A stretch of DNA of 64,000 bases from Riptortus pedestris. Lineage: Eukaryota > Arthropoda > Insecta > Hemiptera > Alydidae. A model generated the notes under the pieces. That model did not search any database. It was not told the origin of the DNA and saw only the letters and a program-made list of their open reading frames with translations. Positions 48,474 to 58,256 of this stretch are shown here, one piece after another. Position numbers and translations under genes: made by a program. The stretch spans positions 75,432,501-75,496,500 of the forward strand of contig CM032232.1 of NCBI GenBank assembly GCA_019009955.1. The letters are read 5' to 3'. The first letter of the stretch is position 1; each line of letters opens with the position of its first letter.

Positions 48474-50285
48474 GGAGCTTGTTTCCATGCAATCCTGATC
48501 TAACCTGTTATTTGTTCTTGTTCAATTATCAGCTTTTTTTTATGGCATTTAAGTCATTTATATCAATACTATTTGTGTTATTTTTAAATGTTAGTAGATC
48601 TTTGTGATAATACATCTTGTAAGTATTTTGAGTTTATTAGAGTAGACGAGCTTTTCATTTAAAACAGATATCTGTTTCGCCCCCTGAGATCAGGAATTCA
48701 TTTTTAAATATTACACTGGGGAAGGCAATAAAATACGCTTTGATTTTATTATTTTTCCGTATCTTAGATTAAGTTCGAAAGATAACATGTATGTAGATAT
48801 AAAACGTTTTATTTTATACGTGTATAACCTTTGTTTATTTGGTTTGTGCCAATTATATACCCCCATTAATTTGAGCACAAGAAAGAAATTTGAAAACTTT
48901 AGTCATTTTGAGTCATTTTTTAGGTTAGGTCAAGCGCGTAGTGTCATACCATTATTTTTTTTATATATATTTTTAAACGTGAATAATTTGTCTTATTGTT
49001 CCTGTCATTCATTATAACTATATTCAAATATAGTTCAGTCAGCAAATAACGTTATAATGTTTGCATGTCATCTTCTAAGGCTGCATTCTAAACCTTGTAT
49101 GTTATTGAAAGTATTAAAGAAACGGAAAGATTGTAGTTTTAGTATTGTTTTATTTTGTATCTGGATCGTGACGTGACGTACCTTATGTTGAGTCCTTTAT
49201 TTTATATTTGAAAGTATATTTTGAATTAATATTTTGTAGATTTGTATATATGTTTTCTTTTTTTTTTTTAATATATATATTAAGTTTATATTGTTTCCTT
49301 TTATGGGAATATTTAAAGGGCTTTGCTGGATTTATTGTTTCATTTTGTCACTTGCAATGGTACACTTAAATATATATCTTGTCAGCATCTTTTAAATGTA
49401 AAGTTGACATTAATATCCTGTGTACAACGTTTCTCCAAGCTTGTGATTAAAATTGTTTACCAAGTTTTGATTATGTTAGCATAATCACTAAAATTGTGCT
49501 CCTGAGCCCATTTTATTTTTGAAATCATTACTATGATTTAAAACCTTGAAGAGAATAATCATTTCTTTGTATAGTTTAAAAAGAAAGAAAAGTTTATAAA
49601 GAAATTTTATTTAAAAATGTATTTTATGTAGATTTTATATATAAATATATATATTACATACGTGCAAAGATTCGTTATTGTATATTATTGCTATTAGTCT
49701 TAGGTTTATTTCTGTTAGAGTTTATATATCATTTATATTTGTACAAACGTTCATTTGACAACAATTAATAAATTATACAATAGTCCTTTTATTTAGGAGT
49801 ATTGTTTTTGTGAGATTATTTAGGAGGTCAAGCATACACTGATTTATAACCTTTTAAGATATTATTTTGATTGTCAGAAGGAGAAAATTTAACGTTCCTT
49901 GAACTTTGTTTTAATGGCTGACAATTATAGTTCAAATTCACACTAAAACCTTTAAAATCCTGAAGGCTTGCGTACTTAACTAGTTTCTAACTGTTGATGA
50001 GCATGACTGAACGTGTTCAATTCATGGTTCTGCATTTATAATTTCAAAGTGTATTCCTGGCCTCCTCATAGTCAATACCTGTTGATTACCTCAGAATCCT
50101 TGTCATCAAAGGACAGCTTAGACGAAGGTGAATAAAACAATAGTCTGATTTTAATAAGAATGATTAGTTGATTTTATTTTTTTTTCTTCTTATTTTTCAA
50201 GTATGTACCTTGATTATACTGTATTTGTGTTTTTCCTTGTGAAAATAAAGTGTTTTGCATTAAATAAATTGAAGTTTTATTTTTA
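48474..50285 (+). other. CycD: Cyclin D 3' UTR (inferred extent)
   Basis: After the stop, the sequence is evenly AT-rich with no interspersed repeat up to about 50.28 kb. An early poly(A) signal AATAAA lies at 48727-48732 and an AATAAA-like site near 49766, so shorter isoforms are possible. Two Pumilio-type motifs TGTANATA (48792-48799 TGTAGATA; 49243-49250 TGTATATA) and several TGTGAT K-box-like strings occur; cyclin mRNAs are common targets of such 3' UTR control. The UTR extent is inferred from the last poly(A) signals, not from transcript data. Short open frames here are chance. Confidence 0.6.
50244..50285 (+). terminator. CycD: Candidate distal polyadenylation signal
   Basis: Two AATAAA hexamers (50244-50249 and 50263-50268) are followed within about 10-20 bp by a T-rich stretch (GAAGTTTTATTTTTAAGC), the usual downstream element. 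It is the strongest candidate for the main 3' end of the cyclin D mRNA. Confidence 0.55.
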
Positions 50286-50429
50286 AGCATTTACTCCTCA
50301 TTGCCAAGTAAGCCATTGAAATTTTTATTAAAATTAACTTTTAATAGTCAACCACCACTAAATTGGAGCAATACTTGCTGCTCAAAGCAGGTCATTCTTT
50401 TAATTATACTAAGAATATTTATTGGTGAG

Positions 50430-50590
50430 CTGCAGTGGCGTAATGGGTGCTCAAGACTTGAGGTGTCAGTTTGGAGGCCACGCATTGGACCCTAAATTTA
50501 GTTGTACAGGACTTCAAGGTTAGATTTTATCGATAGGTGATCTTTGTTTTCAACCACTGATTACTAAATAAAAACAACTAGTGTTGGAAG
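50430..50590 (+). mobile_element. Possible diverged tRNA-like SINE just past the gene
   Basis: The A-box-like AGTGGCGTAATGGGTGCTCA is followed by GAGGTGTCAGTTTGGAGGCC and, about 100 bp on, by ACTGATTACTAAATAAA, echoing the layout of the SINE family. The B box is too degraded to be certain. Confidence 0.35.
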
Positions 50591-51750
50591 AAATCACTCA
50601 TTGGGAATCTCCTTGAAGTATGATTTAAGTAGTTAAGCCAATACTGAATCATTCTCCATGCACCACCTCAGCTGAGATTGAAAACTATCAGAACAATGGA
50701 AAGCTCAGTACTTTTAGTTTATGATTACAATACCCTTTTGATTTCATCAAGGCTGCCTCACATGTAACTTTGTTAATAGAGGGATCATTAATAATCATAA
50801 TCTCTCTTTACAAAAGTATTTTGTCCATATGGAATACATTCAAGAAAGATTTGGCATGCATTTGTTATTATGAGTCAGACTGAAACATTTTATATAACCA
50901 ATCATGTTGAAATTTTTATTTTCTACAATTATTATACATGGTTTCCATAATCTCAAATGTCTACCAAGTTATTTGTAATTTTTTTCATTCCTGCCTTTAG
51001 TAAACGCCCACTTTTTCTCATCGGATTTTTAGCTCCTCAGTCTCTACAAATCCAGCTTATATTTTAATTCCCATTTACAAAGGCTTCTTGCTACGAAAGA
51101 AATGGAGAAGAGATGGTGATTTGAGATCATCAGGAAATCTTTGTTTACACTTTTTCCAACCTCCAAGGCCTTTAAGGGTATTGGATACATTTATTTTAAT
51201 GTTGCAGACCTACTAATGTACTTTTTTTTCTTTCTTTTTTTTTTAATACAATCCTGTTCCAATATTCATAGTTTTATAGGTTTTTGTCAGTTCATTTTTG
51301 GATCTCAAATTTGTTCTTTTGGGTTTGGAATATCATAAAAATTTAAATAACTATATATGGAGTTATTTATTAAGGATGTTGATTAGTAGTAATAAATATA
51401 AACATACCTCTGACTTTGTTGGCACATGGCATATTAATGTTTTGACTACATCATGATGGTCACTCCTATAGACTTAACCTCATAAAAATTAATTATAAGT
51501 GGTGTATTACAAAATGTCAAAATCTTAAATTTACAAATTGATTACAAAAGGCTCCAGTCTATAATGATTGGCTTTAATAAAGAATGGTTTTAAATACATT
51601 GTTTAAGGAAATTTTTGCAGATAAAATAGTGTCAAATATTTAAAAGTTTGAAATATATATTAGAAATATTTGTTTAAATAATATCTTAAAATGACACATA
51701 CACTGAATAATAATGAAGTGATTAATGAAATTTCAATTTCTACTCTTTTT
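50591..51750. other. Intergenic, nothing recognised
   Basis: AT-rich sequence between the gene's 3' end and a Rep600 copy. Only short open frames of biased composition are present, and I see no repeat or gene. Confidence 0.6.
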
Positions 51751-51873
51751 TAGCAGATTTCCCTTGAGGGAAATCAGCTATTGAGGTTGTACTCATGACG
51801 CGATTTTCGACATTTTTCTTCAAATGTCCATCGATCCTACCCAGGAGATGACGAAAATGAGGTCCGTTCAAAA

Positions 51874-51966
<93 letters not shown>

Positions 51967-52395
51967 TGTTACCGCTCTAGCGGTCGCAATTATTGTTTAA
52001 TCGTTACCAAAATCGATATTTAGTCGTTTTATGTAAAAAGAAAGATCAAGTTCGTTAACGGCTGAAATCGGGCCAGGGGGAGGGGAGGGGGTTTAGAGGG
52101 GAGGATTTTCGAAAATTCAAAATATCTCCGTTACCATAGGTTGAATCGAAAAATTGTATAGAACCAATCCTATTGCAAATTAAATTTACTATAAACATTG
52201 TTATATACATTTCTTCCCTATCTTGAATATTAACCGAGATATTTGCATTTTTCATTTTCAGCCATCAGCAAACCGCCACTTCTACTCATGTTACATTAAC
52301 AATACTTTGCTATTAAATAAATTACATTATTCGAAGTTTAAATACCAAAAATTGTATTCAAGAGACCTTTATTATTCGAGATACATGCAAAAATG
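51751..52395 (+). mobile_element. Rep600 element, intact 5' end, internal microsatellite, 3' truncated
   Basis: It begins TAGCAGATTTCCCTTGAGGG then AAATCAGCT, the same 5' hairpin as the reference copy, and keeps GACGAAAATGAGGTCCGTTC, GTTAACGGCTGAAATCGGGC, AATATCTCCGTTA and TTAACCGAGATATTTGCATT. A (TA)n(TG)n tract (51877-51965) sits where the copy at 19740 has a short TATATATG. Similarity fades before the 3' hairpin, at a poly(C) run near 52405, so the end is missing. Confidence 0.8.
51877..51965. repeat. (TA)n(TG)n compound microsatellite inside Rep600
   Basis: About 29 TA units pass directly into about 15 TG units. It lies inside a dispersed element and replaces a short TATATATG-like seed found in another copy. 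Confidence 0.95.
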
Positions 52396-52900
52396 TCCTG
52401 GTGACCCCCCCCCCCCCGTCTTAAGGTTTTGGACTACTAAAATTCGGTTGATGTAGATAAGAATTATTCTGACTTATTATTAATTACTGTACTAGGTATA
52501 TTAAATAGTTCTCAATAAAATTAATATTTTATATTCTGATATATTTCAGTAATTGTTTTTCTTTCCGGTGTGAGGCGGGCAAAATTAGGATGTTGTGAAG
52601 ATTATGGTATGTTGTTGGTAGGTAATAAGCATGATTGTGAAAGATTATAAGCATAGTTATAAAACAACTAGTGATAGTGAAGTAGTGCAGTTATAAACAA
52701 GTGCAGGTTATAAACAAGGAAGGTAATTATTATTATATTTAAATTTTAAAATATATTGATTATTTCCACCAATAATTCATTCACATTTCAATTTATTTTG
52801 TTAAATAAATTCTTACAATGTTAAGAAACATTTAAAAGCATTTAATTTCCAACTTCAAATTATTTTTTGATTTATACTTATTACTAATTAAGAAGGCAAT

Positions 52901-52973
52901 TCACTTTCTTCACTCTATTGCAAAATGTTTCACTTTCTTCACTCTATTGCAAAATGTTTCACTTTCTTCACTC
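52901..52973. repeat. 29-bp tandem repeat, about 2.5 copies
   Basis: Two identical 29-bp units (52901-52929, 52930-52958), each with TTCACTC and TGCAAAATG, are followed by the first 15 bp of a third. The perfect identity suggests a recent duplication. Confidence 0.9.
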
Positions 52974-53109
52974 ATTTCAGTTTAGTAATGTTACCATTAT
53001 TCAACGATTACAGAAAAAATATATTTATTTAGTCAGAAGATGGAAAATTTGTGGTGTTGATAAGGAATGCAATCATTTTTGCTGATTGACTGCCTAATTG
53101 GAATTATGT

Positions 53110-53446
53110 CTAGTTAACTGGCCAGGGTTTGGCTCAGGGTGATGAATCCTATCCTAAGATGAATATGCTTATGACAGAAAATTGGAAAATAGAAGAACAG
53201 AAAATTCTGAGTACATGTGAAAGTATATTTTTGATACTTTAAGGGATTTTTTTTTATTAAGGTCCTTCTATAGACAATTATATGAAATATGTTGGGAATT
53301 ATCTGGCATGATTTCAGCCATTGATGATCTTTATTTTTAAATAAAAGTATTAAATATTGAGTTTCATAACAACTTGTAGCAGCTAGAGGGCCAGACAAAC
53401 ATACATCAAATTTGGATGGTATCTCTCTCTGGTAATTTTTCAACAA
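53110..53446 (-). other. Open frame in AT-rich sequence, probably non-coding or dispersed repeat
   Basis: A 110-codon frame on the - strand (53114-53446) with no domain I recognise. Its DNA contains 'ATCAATGGCTGAAATCATGCC', faintly like the 'GTTAATGGCTGAAATCGGAC' block of Rep600, and 'TTTGTCTGGCCCTCTAGC', wording seen in dispersed insect repeats. I do not consider it a gene. Confidence 0.25.
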
Positions 53447-53639
53447 TATATTTTCCTTGTTTAAATTCTAGTTCTTATTTTGTTAATTATTATTATTACC
53501 CTTTGGTGTAGTCAGCTTATGTTGATGAGCCTACATCTCTTCCCTCCTTCCTGTTATATTGTGAGTTCCCCCAACACTGTAAAATAGTTAAAATAAAGTT
53601 ATCTTTATTTCTCTCCAATATTCCTTTATTTAATAGTCA

Positions 53640-54115
53640 ACACTCCTACGTTTTTAGGTTTTTATATATTGACTTAGAAAACCTTCAAACTTGGTAGTGT
53701 AAATGCCCAGGAGGTTGAAACATTTTTAAGTTTATTACAAAAATAATAAACGTTGTTTATTCGAGTTCTTTTGGATTTCCAAATTAAACACACAAGCTTT
53801 AGAGATCTTACCTCTCCACAATTTATTTGATAATGCATTACACACTTGGTAAATTATCCTTAACTATTACTCACGTATGCACTGATTACTTCACTTCTTA
53901 TACTCTGTACAATAATTCACGATCATTGAAGTTCACAAGAACAGGCACTACACTGTTCTTTACCGCACTGCAACTAAAATGCACTGTTCACTAAAGCTGC
54001 ACTGTTATTCACTTGAAGAGAACTGAGAACAAAACTAACTCTCGGGGGAGCTGGGCCGCTTTTATAGACGGGCGGCTAAGATCAAAGAAAAGCCCAGACG
54101 GACGGTCCGAGAACA
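53640..54115 (-). mobile_element. Putative 3' LTR of a Ty3/mdg4-type retrotransposon
   Basis: It follows the integrase end on the - strand. It has a TATAAAAG box (54059-54066, read on -), a transcription-start-like GAGAGTTAGTT about 25 bp on, and an AATAAA signal (53822-53827, read on -) about 200 bp further. This is the U3-R-U5 layout of an LTR. A 5' end TGTTCTCGG at about 54115 is plausible. The low-coordinate border is unclear, and there is no second LTR in the window to compare. Confidence 0.55.
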
Positions 54116-55005
54116 TTCTTTGGCGCCAATGGTCCTGGTCCTTCCTTCGGTCGATTCCTTTCATCTACTTCGTACTCCTTAAATACGTGATTAACTCTGT
54201 GTAATTTTTCATGTACGTAGTTTTCGCAAGACTGCCGCCCACTTAAGGCTTTTCGAACCGAATAGACCCTATAAGGTCCCTCCCAGTGCGTTTGCAATTT
54301 AGGGGATAATCCTTTCTTGCGTTGTGGGTTTAATAGTAGAATCATTTCCTTCTGTCCTTCTGTAAATCCCTCCATATTTGCTGCTCGATCATACCTGACT
54401 TTTATCTTACCCCTGGCCATTTTAATGCGTTTACGGACAAACGTCTTAGGACAATCCGGGTTTGGCATCAAATTCCAAATCCTCTGGCATTTTTAGTTCT
54501 GTTCCAAATAAGATTTTCGCTGGAGTACGTGAGATTGAACCATGGACGGCTGACAGGTAGAAATTTTGGTATATGCTTATCCCAATCCCTTTGGTGTGTG
54601 CTAACCACGTTTCTGAGATATTCCTCCAGTATTGATGAGATTGAATCTTTCAACCAGCCAGTGTAGTTCTCGTCTTTTTGATGCCATATTGGCCACACAC
54701 ATTTTTTTAGATATGGCTGATTCGAAATTTCGTCCCTGGTCAGAATAGAGTTCTATTGGAACTCCGTATGGGCACACCCAATTATTTACAAACGCATCCA
54801 CAATTGTTTTGGACTCCTGGTTTGGAATGGCATGCACTTCGGGTCATTTGCTGAAATAATCCATTATCACTAGTACATACCAGTTTCCAACCTTACTGAC
54901 AGGGAATGAACCTGCAACATAGATGCTATCCGCTCGAAAAGGGCTCCTGCTTTGTACTGCTGAAGCCTGCCACGACTTCTTCTAGTTGGTCCCTTGGCAG
55001 CATTG
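54082..55005 (-). pseudogene. Ty3/mdg4-type integrase, broken
   Basis: Integrase inserts retrotransposon cDNA into the genome. In order on the - strand, over at least three frames: AAKGPTRRSRG and LQQY just before the core; a region that should hold the first catalytic Asp but is frameshifted and has stops; IPNQESKTIVDAFVNNWVC then GVPIELYSDQGRNFES with the second Asp at about 54739-54741; LVERFN with the catalytic Glu; VVSTHQRDWDKHIPKFL; and a C-terminal part with VRYDRAANMEGF, HWEGPYRVY and HRVNHVF. The His/Cys zinc finger is missing. Stops and frameshifts make it non-functional. The LTR follows directly. Confidence 0.85.
54119..54236 (-). repeat. Direct repeat copy A: integrase tail
   Basis: On the - strand this encodes FKEYEVDERNR and GPGPLAP near the end of the integrase frame. 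It matches 55765-55871 closely: the shared + strand text starts TTTGGCGCCAATGG and includes ACTTCGTACTCCTTAAATAC. It lies in its normal place, just before the LTR. Confidence 0.8.
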
Positions 55006-55021
55006 CAATATTTTCAATTGA

Positions 55022-55808
55022 CTATCCAATCAGCACAGATTGCTGACGCACGAGTCTCCTGTAGTATGTGCAAAGCCACTGGAAGCTACGCAGCTCATGA
55101 AGATTTCGTGGGCGAGTCCAGGCCTTTACTGCCCGTATTTTGTCCTTATCAGTTGAGATGCCATCTGCTGTTCCCGATGGCCCAAGCATTTGACTTTCTT
55201 CTGAAACAGAGCACATTTCTTTAAGCTTAATTTTTGCCCTGCAGCTGTTATGCGTTTAAATACTTCATCCAGGTTTTTGAGATGTTCGTCAAAAGTTTTC
55301 CCCATAACGATTATGTCATCTAGATACACCAAACAATCCAATTGAGACCCTTTAGCACACATTCCATTCAACGCTCAAAAGTAGCTGGGGCGTTGTACGT
55401 TGAACTGCAATAAACCATCGCTTGCACTAAAGGCAGTTTTCTCTTTATCCTTATCTGCTAACTCAACTTGCCAGGAGCAGCTTGGCAAGTCCAAGGTAGA
55501 AAACCATTTCGTTCCAGCCAACGTGTCTAAGGTATCGTCAATTCTTGGCAGCGGATATCTTTCTTGGTGACGTCACTGAGTTTTCTAAAGTCAACGCAGA
55601 ATCTGGTGCTGCAGTCTTTCTTCTTTACTGGAACTATTGGCGTGCTCCACGGACTCGAAGATGGTTCAATGACTCCATTCCGCTCTATTTTGTTGACGAG
55701 TTCTTTAACTTCGTTCCGCTTTGCTAGGGGAACATTCCTGGGTGCTTGTTTTATAGGCCTATCATTTGGCGCCAATGGCCCTGGTTCTTCCGTTTCGGTT
55801 CCTTTCAT
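55022..55808 (-). pseudogene. Ty3/mdg4-type reverse transcriptase, broken and internally deleted
   Basis: Reverse transcriptase copies the element RNA to DNA. Read on the - strand: RPIKQAPRNVPLAKR, GVIEPSSSPWSTPIVPVKKK, TRFCVDFRKLSDVTKKD; then TLDLPSCSWQVELA with the first catalytic Asp region (about 55480-55500); a small deletion where the MPFGL motif should be; then LVYLDDIIVMG with the YxDD site (about 55313-55326), LSLKKCALFQKKV and ELRSFQWLCTYYRRLV. It then runs straight into integrase sequence near 55010, so RNase H and the integrase zinc finger have been lost. Several frameshifts are present. The reverse transcriptase is preceded by a second copy of the integrase tail. Confidence 0.88.
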
Positions 55809-55871
55809 TTACTTCGTACTCCTTAAATACGATTAACTCTGAGTACTTTTTTATCAACGTAGTTCTCACAA
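55765..55871 (-). repeat. Direct repeat copy B: misplaced integrase tail joined to reverse transcriptase
   Basis: The same FKEYEV-NERNR segment as copy A appears here upstream of the reverse transcriptase, where gag/protease should be. The junction falls at the shared TGGCGCC/GPLAP sequence. This shows that a second element copy or a circular form took part in a rearrangement. Confidence 0.75.
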
Positions 55872-56110
55872 CAACATACTTTAATACAATAAAGTGTGTT
55901 GGAGAGACTTGAAGATCTTGCTTTAGTACCTAATCAAGTTATGTTTTTGACACCATTTTAAAGAACATTAAACCATTTAATGTTTTGTATAGAAAAATTA
56001 TGGCTAAAGTGCATTTTAGCCCCCCCCCCTAGCCACGATCTTCTTACGTCACTGTCCGACATATTGCTTTTTTATAGTGTTATCGTATTCATATCGTTTC
56101 CGTTTTAGCT

Positions 56111-56250
56111 ATGGCTCAACAAAGTGAATGCAGACAAAATTTTTTACTCAATAGTAAGTGCGGGGAAAGCGTGCCGTTATTGAATGGTGCATAAAAGTGG
56201 GATTCTTATCGGCTACGTATGAATGCCCAAAATGTGGGAAGAACATTTTT
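56111..56250 (+). pseudogene. Probable Merlin-type DNA transposase, N-terminal fragment
   Basis: From 56164, one frame reads G-K-R-A-V-I-E-W-C-I-K-V-G-F-L, then YECPKCGKNIFNL. Merlin (IS1016-like) transposases start with a helix of the form VIxWC...GLI followed by a CPxC zinc knuckle, and this fits in order and spacing. A frame change separates it from an upstream ATG (56111, MAQQSECRQ...). The second half of the knuckle and the DDE core are absent: the frame runs into an A-rich palindrome (AACTTAAA-AAAA-TTTAAGTT) and then a minisatellite. The fragment is about 30-40 residues, so the assignment is moderate. Confidence 0.5.
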
Positions 56251-56289
56251 AACTTAAAAAAATTTAAGTTAAAATTAAAATCCCCCCCC

Positions 56290-56575
56290 CGATGGAGTAT
56301 TTTGGACATTTTAAAGTGATACAAAAGGTAAAGTTAGAAAAACAAAACCCCCACCCACGGTTTTAACTGCCGATAGCGTATTTTGGAAATTTTAGTGTTA
56401 AAAAAGATAAAGTTAGAAAAACAAAACCCCCACCCTCGGTGTAAACCACGGATGGCGTATTTTGGAAATTTTAAAGTGTTAAAAAAGATAGGGTTAGAAA
56501 AACAAAACCCCCACCCTCTGTGTAAACCACCGATGGCGTATTTTGGAAATTTTAAAGTGTTAAAAAAGATAAAAT
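56290..56575. repeat. Minisatellite, ~80-bp unit, about 3.5 copies
   Basis: The motif TTAGAAAAACAAAACCCCC starts at 56334, 56413 and 56494 (periods 79 and 81). Between occurrences lies 'GCGTATTTTGGAAATTTTAA' with GTGTTAAAAAAGATA. A leading partial unit starts after a poly(C) run at 56282. Both strands stay open (104 codons -, 64 codons +) because one unit is 81 bp; the 79-bp unit shifts frame, so the repeats are not a protein. Confidence 0.92.
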
Positions 56576-57735
56576 AAAACACACTAAAATACACTTTCAC
56601 CAAAATTATTTTTCTGATGCTGTAATAATTTTTTAAGTTATGGGTCATTAAATTAAATACCCTAAGTCTATATGTACTTTTTTGTTGGAAATTGTGCCTA
56701 GATCATTACCTGAAGTTAGTGCAATTAAATCTGGTACACCAGTTTTAGTCCACAAATTAATATACTTGTCAATGAGAGCAATAATATGGAATTTATATTA
56801 TTCATGAAACTATAAAGAAGCTCATCTCTACACCAAGCATTATAGGTTATGTATGATCTCAAAACCTATGAATGCTAATAATGAACCTAATAATTGTAGA
56901 AAACTTGATGGGATTACTATTGATGACTTAACTATTAGGATATTGTTTTACAAATATACACAGAGAAAACCTAAGAATTCTAGAAAACCTGATAAGATTT
57001 CTATTGGTGGCTAACTGTAGGATATTGTTTTCAATATTTACTTTTTAGAGACAATCATTTACATACTGAAGGCACAGAAGATTATATGTATATTTGTTTG
57101 TATAAACATTAGCTGATCTAAATATATTCTTAGTAATAGATTAATTATTGAACAAATGTAAATTAATTGCTTTCTCAGGATCGTTTAAAGTTAAGAATAT
57201 AAAATTAAAAATATACAATCTTCAGTATATGTATGTAAAATTGGGTTGGAATCAGATAAGTGGTTTAGAAATGGTTACCAGTGAAATGACATATTCATCC
57301 TGAATAGTTCTGTAGGTCATCATTAAAACTTCTCAAAACATTCTGGCCATGAAATAGTTGTTTTTTCTTTGACTAGTGATGATGCTTCAGTACTTCTGTA
57401 TCAAAAAAACTTGCAGAAACATTTTCAAACACTAGGTAAACATATTAATAAATGCTTCTGTCAGCGGACTAAAATCTGGCATGACTAAAAAGAGCCTTCT
57501 CTCTGATGTAGTCAAAGCAAAGGTAAGTGGTCCAAATACTTCTATGAAATATTAATTTTAGAAACAAGTCAGTCGTTTTGTGCCCTTATTATTCGACCAA
57601 ATAACAATGATACTGAAGAAGCTGTGCCACCTGATTGAGAAGAGAATGATGAAATAAATTTCTTTAAAAAAATTATTAATCTATACGTTTGGAGTTGCTG
57701 AGTCACAAAGGAATAATAATATCTTATGTGAGGTT

Positions 57736-58256
57736 CACAATCTGATAATGACAACCATGATAATGGAAAAATGCATGTGCAATGGAGAAGTGGTCATTTT
57801 GTCTATTTATAAAAAAGACAATAAACTAAAATGAGAAGTAGACAATGTATATGCATAGTGCCTCTCTCCTCAGCTTATAAGGTACTACCTTTGGTCATTT
57901 GTCAGAAGTTGATGGAGAGTGCTGAGATGATACTCGGAGAGTACCAGCATAGTTTGTTGTCCAGGAAGCTCAACAATAGGTAATACCTATGTCTGAGGCA
58001 GGTATGAGAAAAAATATATGCAAGATGATAATCTGCACCAACTTTTTTGCTTCACTCTAGCCAGACTTGTCAGTGTAGATAGGTTAAAATTGCTAGAGAC
58101 ATTGGAGTCCTTGGGAATACTTAGAAAGCTTATCAGGTTGATGAGAATGGCACTAGAAAGGACTTTCTATAAAGTTAAAACCACTGTGTGCCCCTTAGAT
58201 AGTTTTGAAATTAGTAGAAGACAAGGACCTGGCATGCAAGTGGTAATTACAAGGAA
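57736..58256 (+). pseudogene. Non-LTR retrotransposon reverse transcriptase remnant
   Basis: Read across two or three frames it follows LINE reverse transcriptases in order: a helix ending CNGEVV, then ILSIYKKDNKL (usual 'PIYKKGDK'), SSAYKVLPLVICQKL, ILGEYQ (usual 'IGEYQ.GFR'), LCLRQV.EK (usual 'TLRQILEK'), DNLHQLF, VDRLKLLETLESLGI, LRKLIRLMRMALE, and a degraded RQG (usual 'GLRQGDALS'). The AYDS part of the first Asp motif is lost, and there are several stops. It is an RTE- or CR1-like clade judging by these motifs; which one is uncertain. Confidence 0.8.

Noticed and set aside
54082..55871. Active LTR retrotransposon or domesticated integrase
   Set aside because: Multiple stops and frameshifts, loss of RNase H and the zinc finger, and no single long frame.
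56334..56648. 104-codon - strand and 64-codon + strand repeat proteins
   Set aside because: They are frames across an 80-bp minisatellite. One unit is 81 bp (keeps frame) and another 79 bp (breaks it), so there is no coding constraint.
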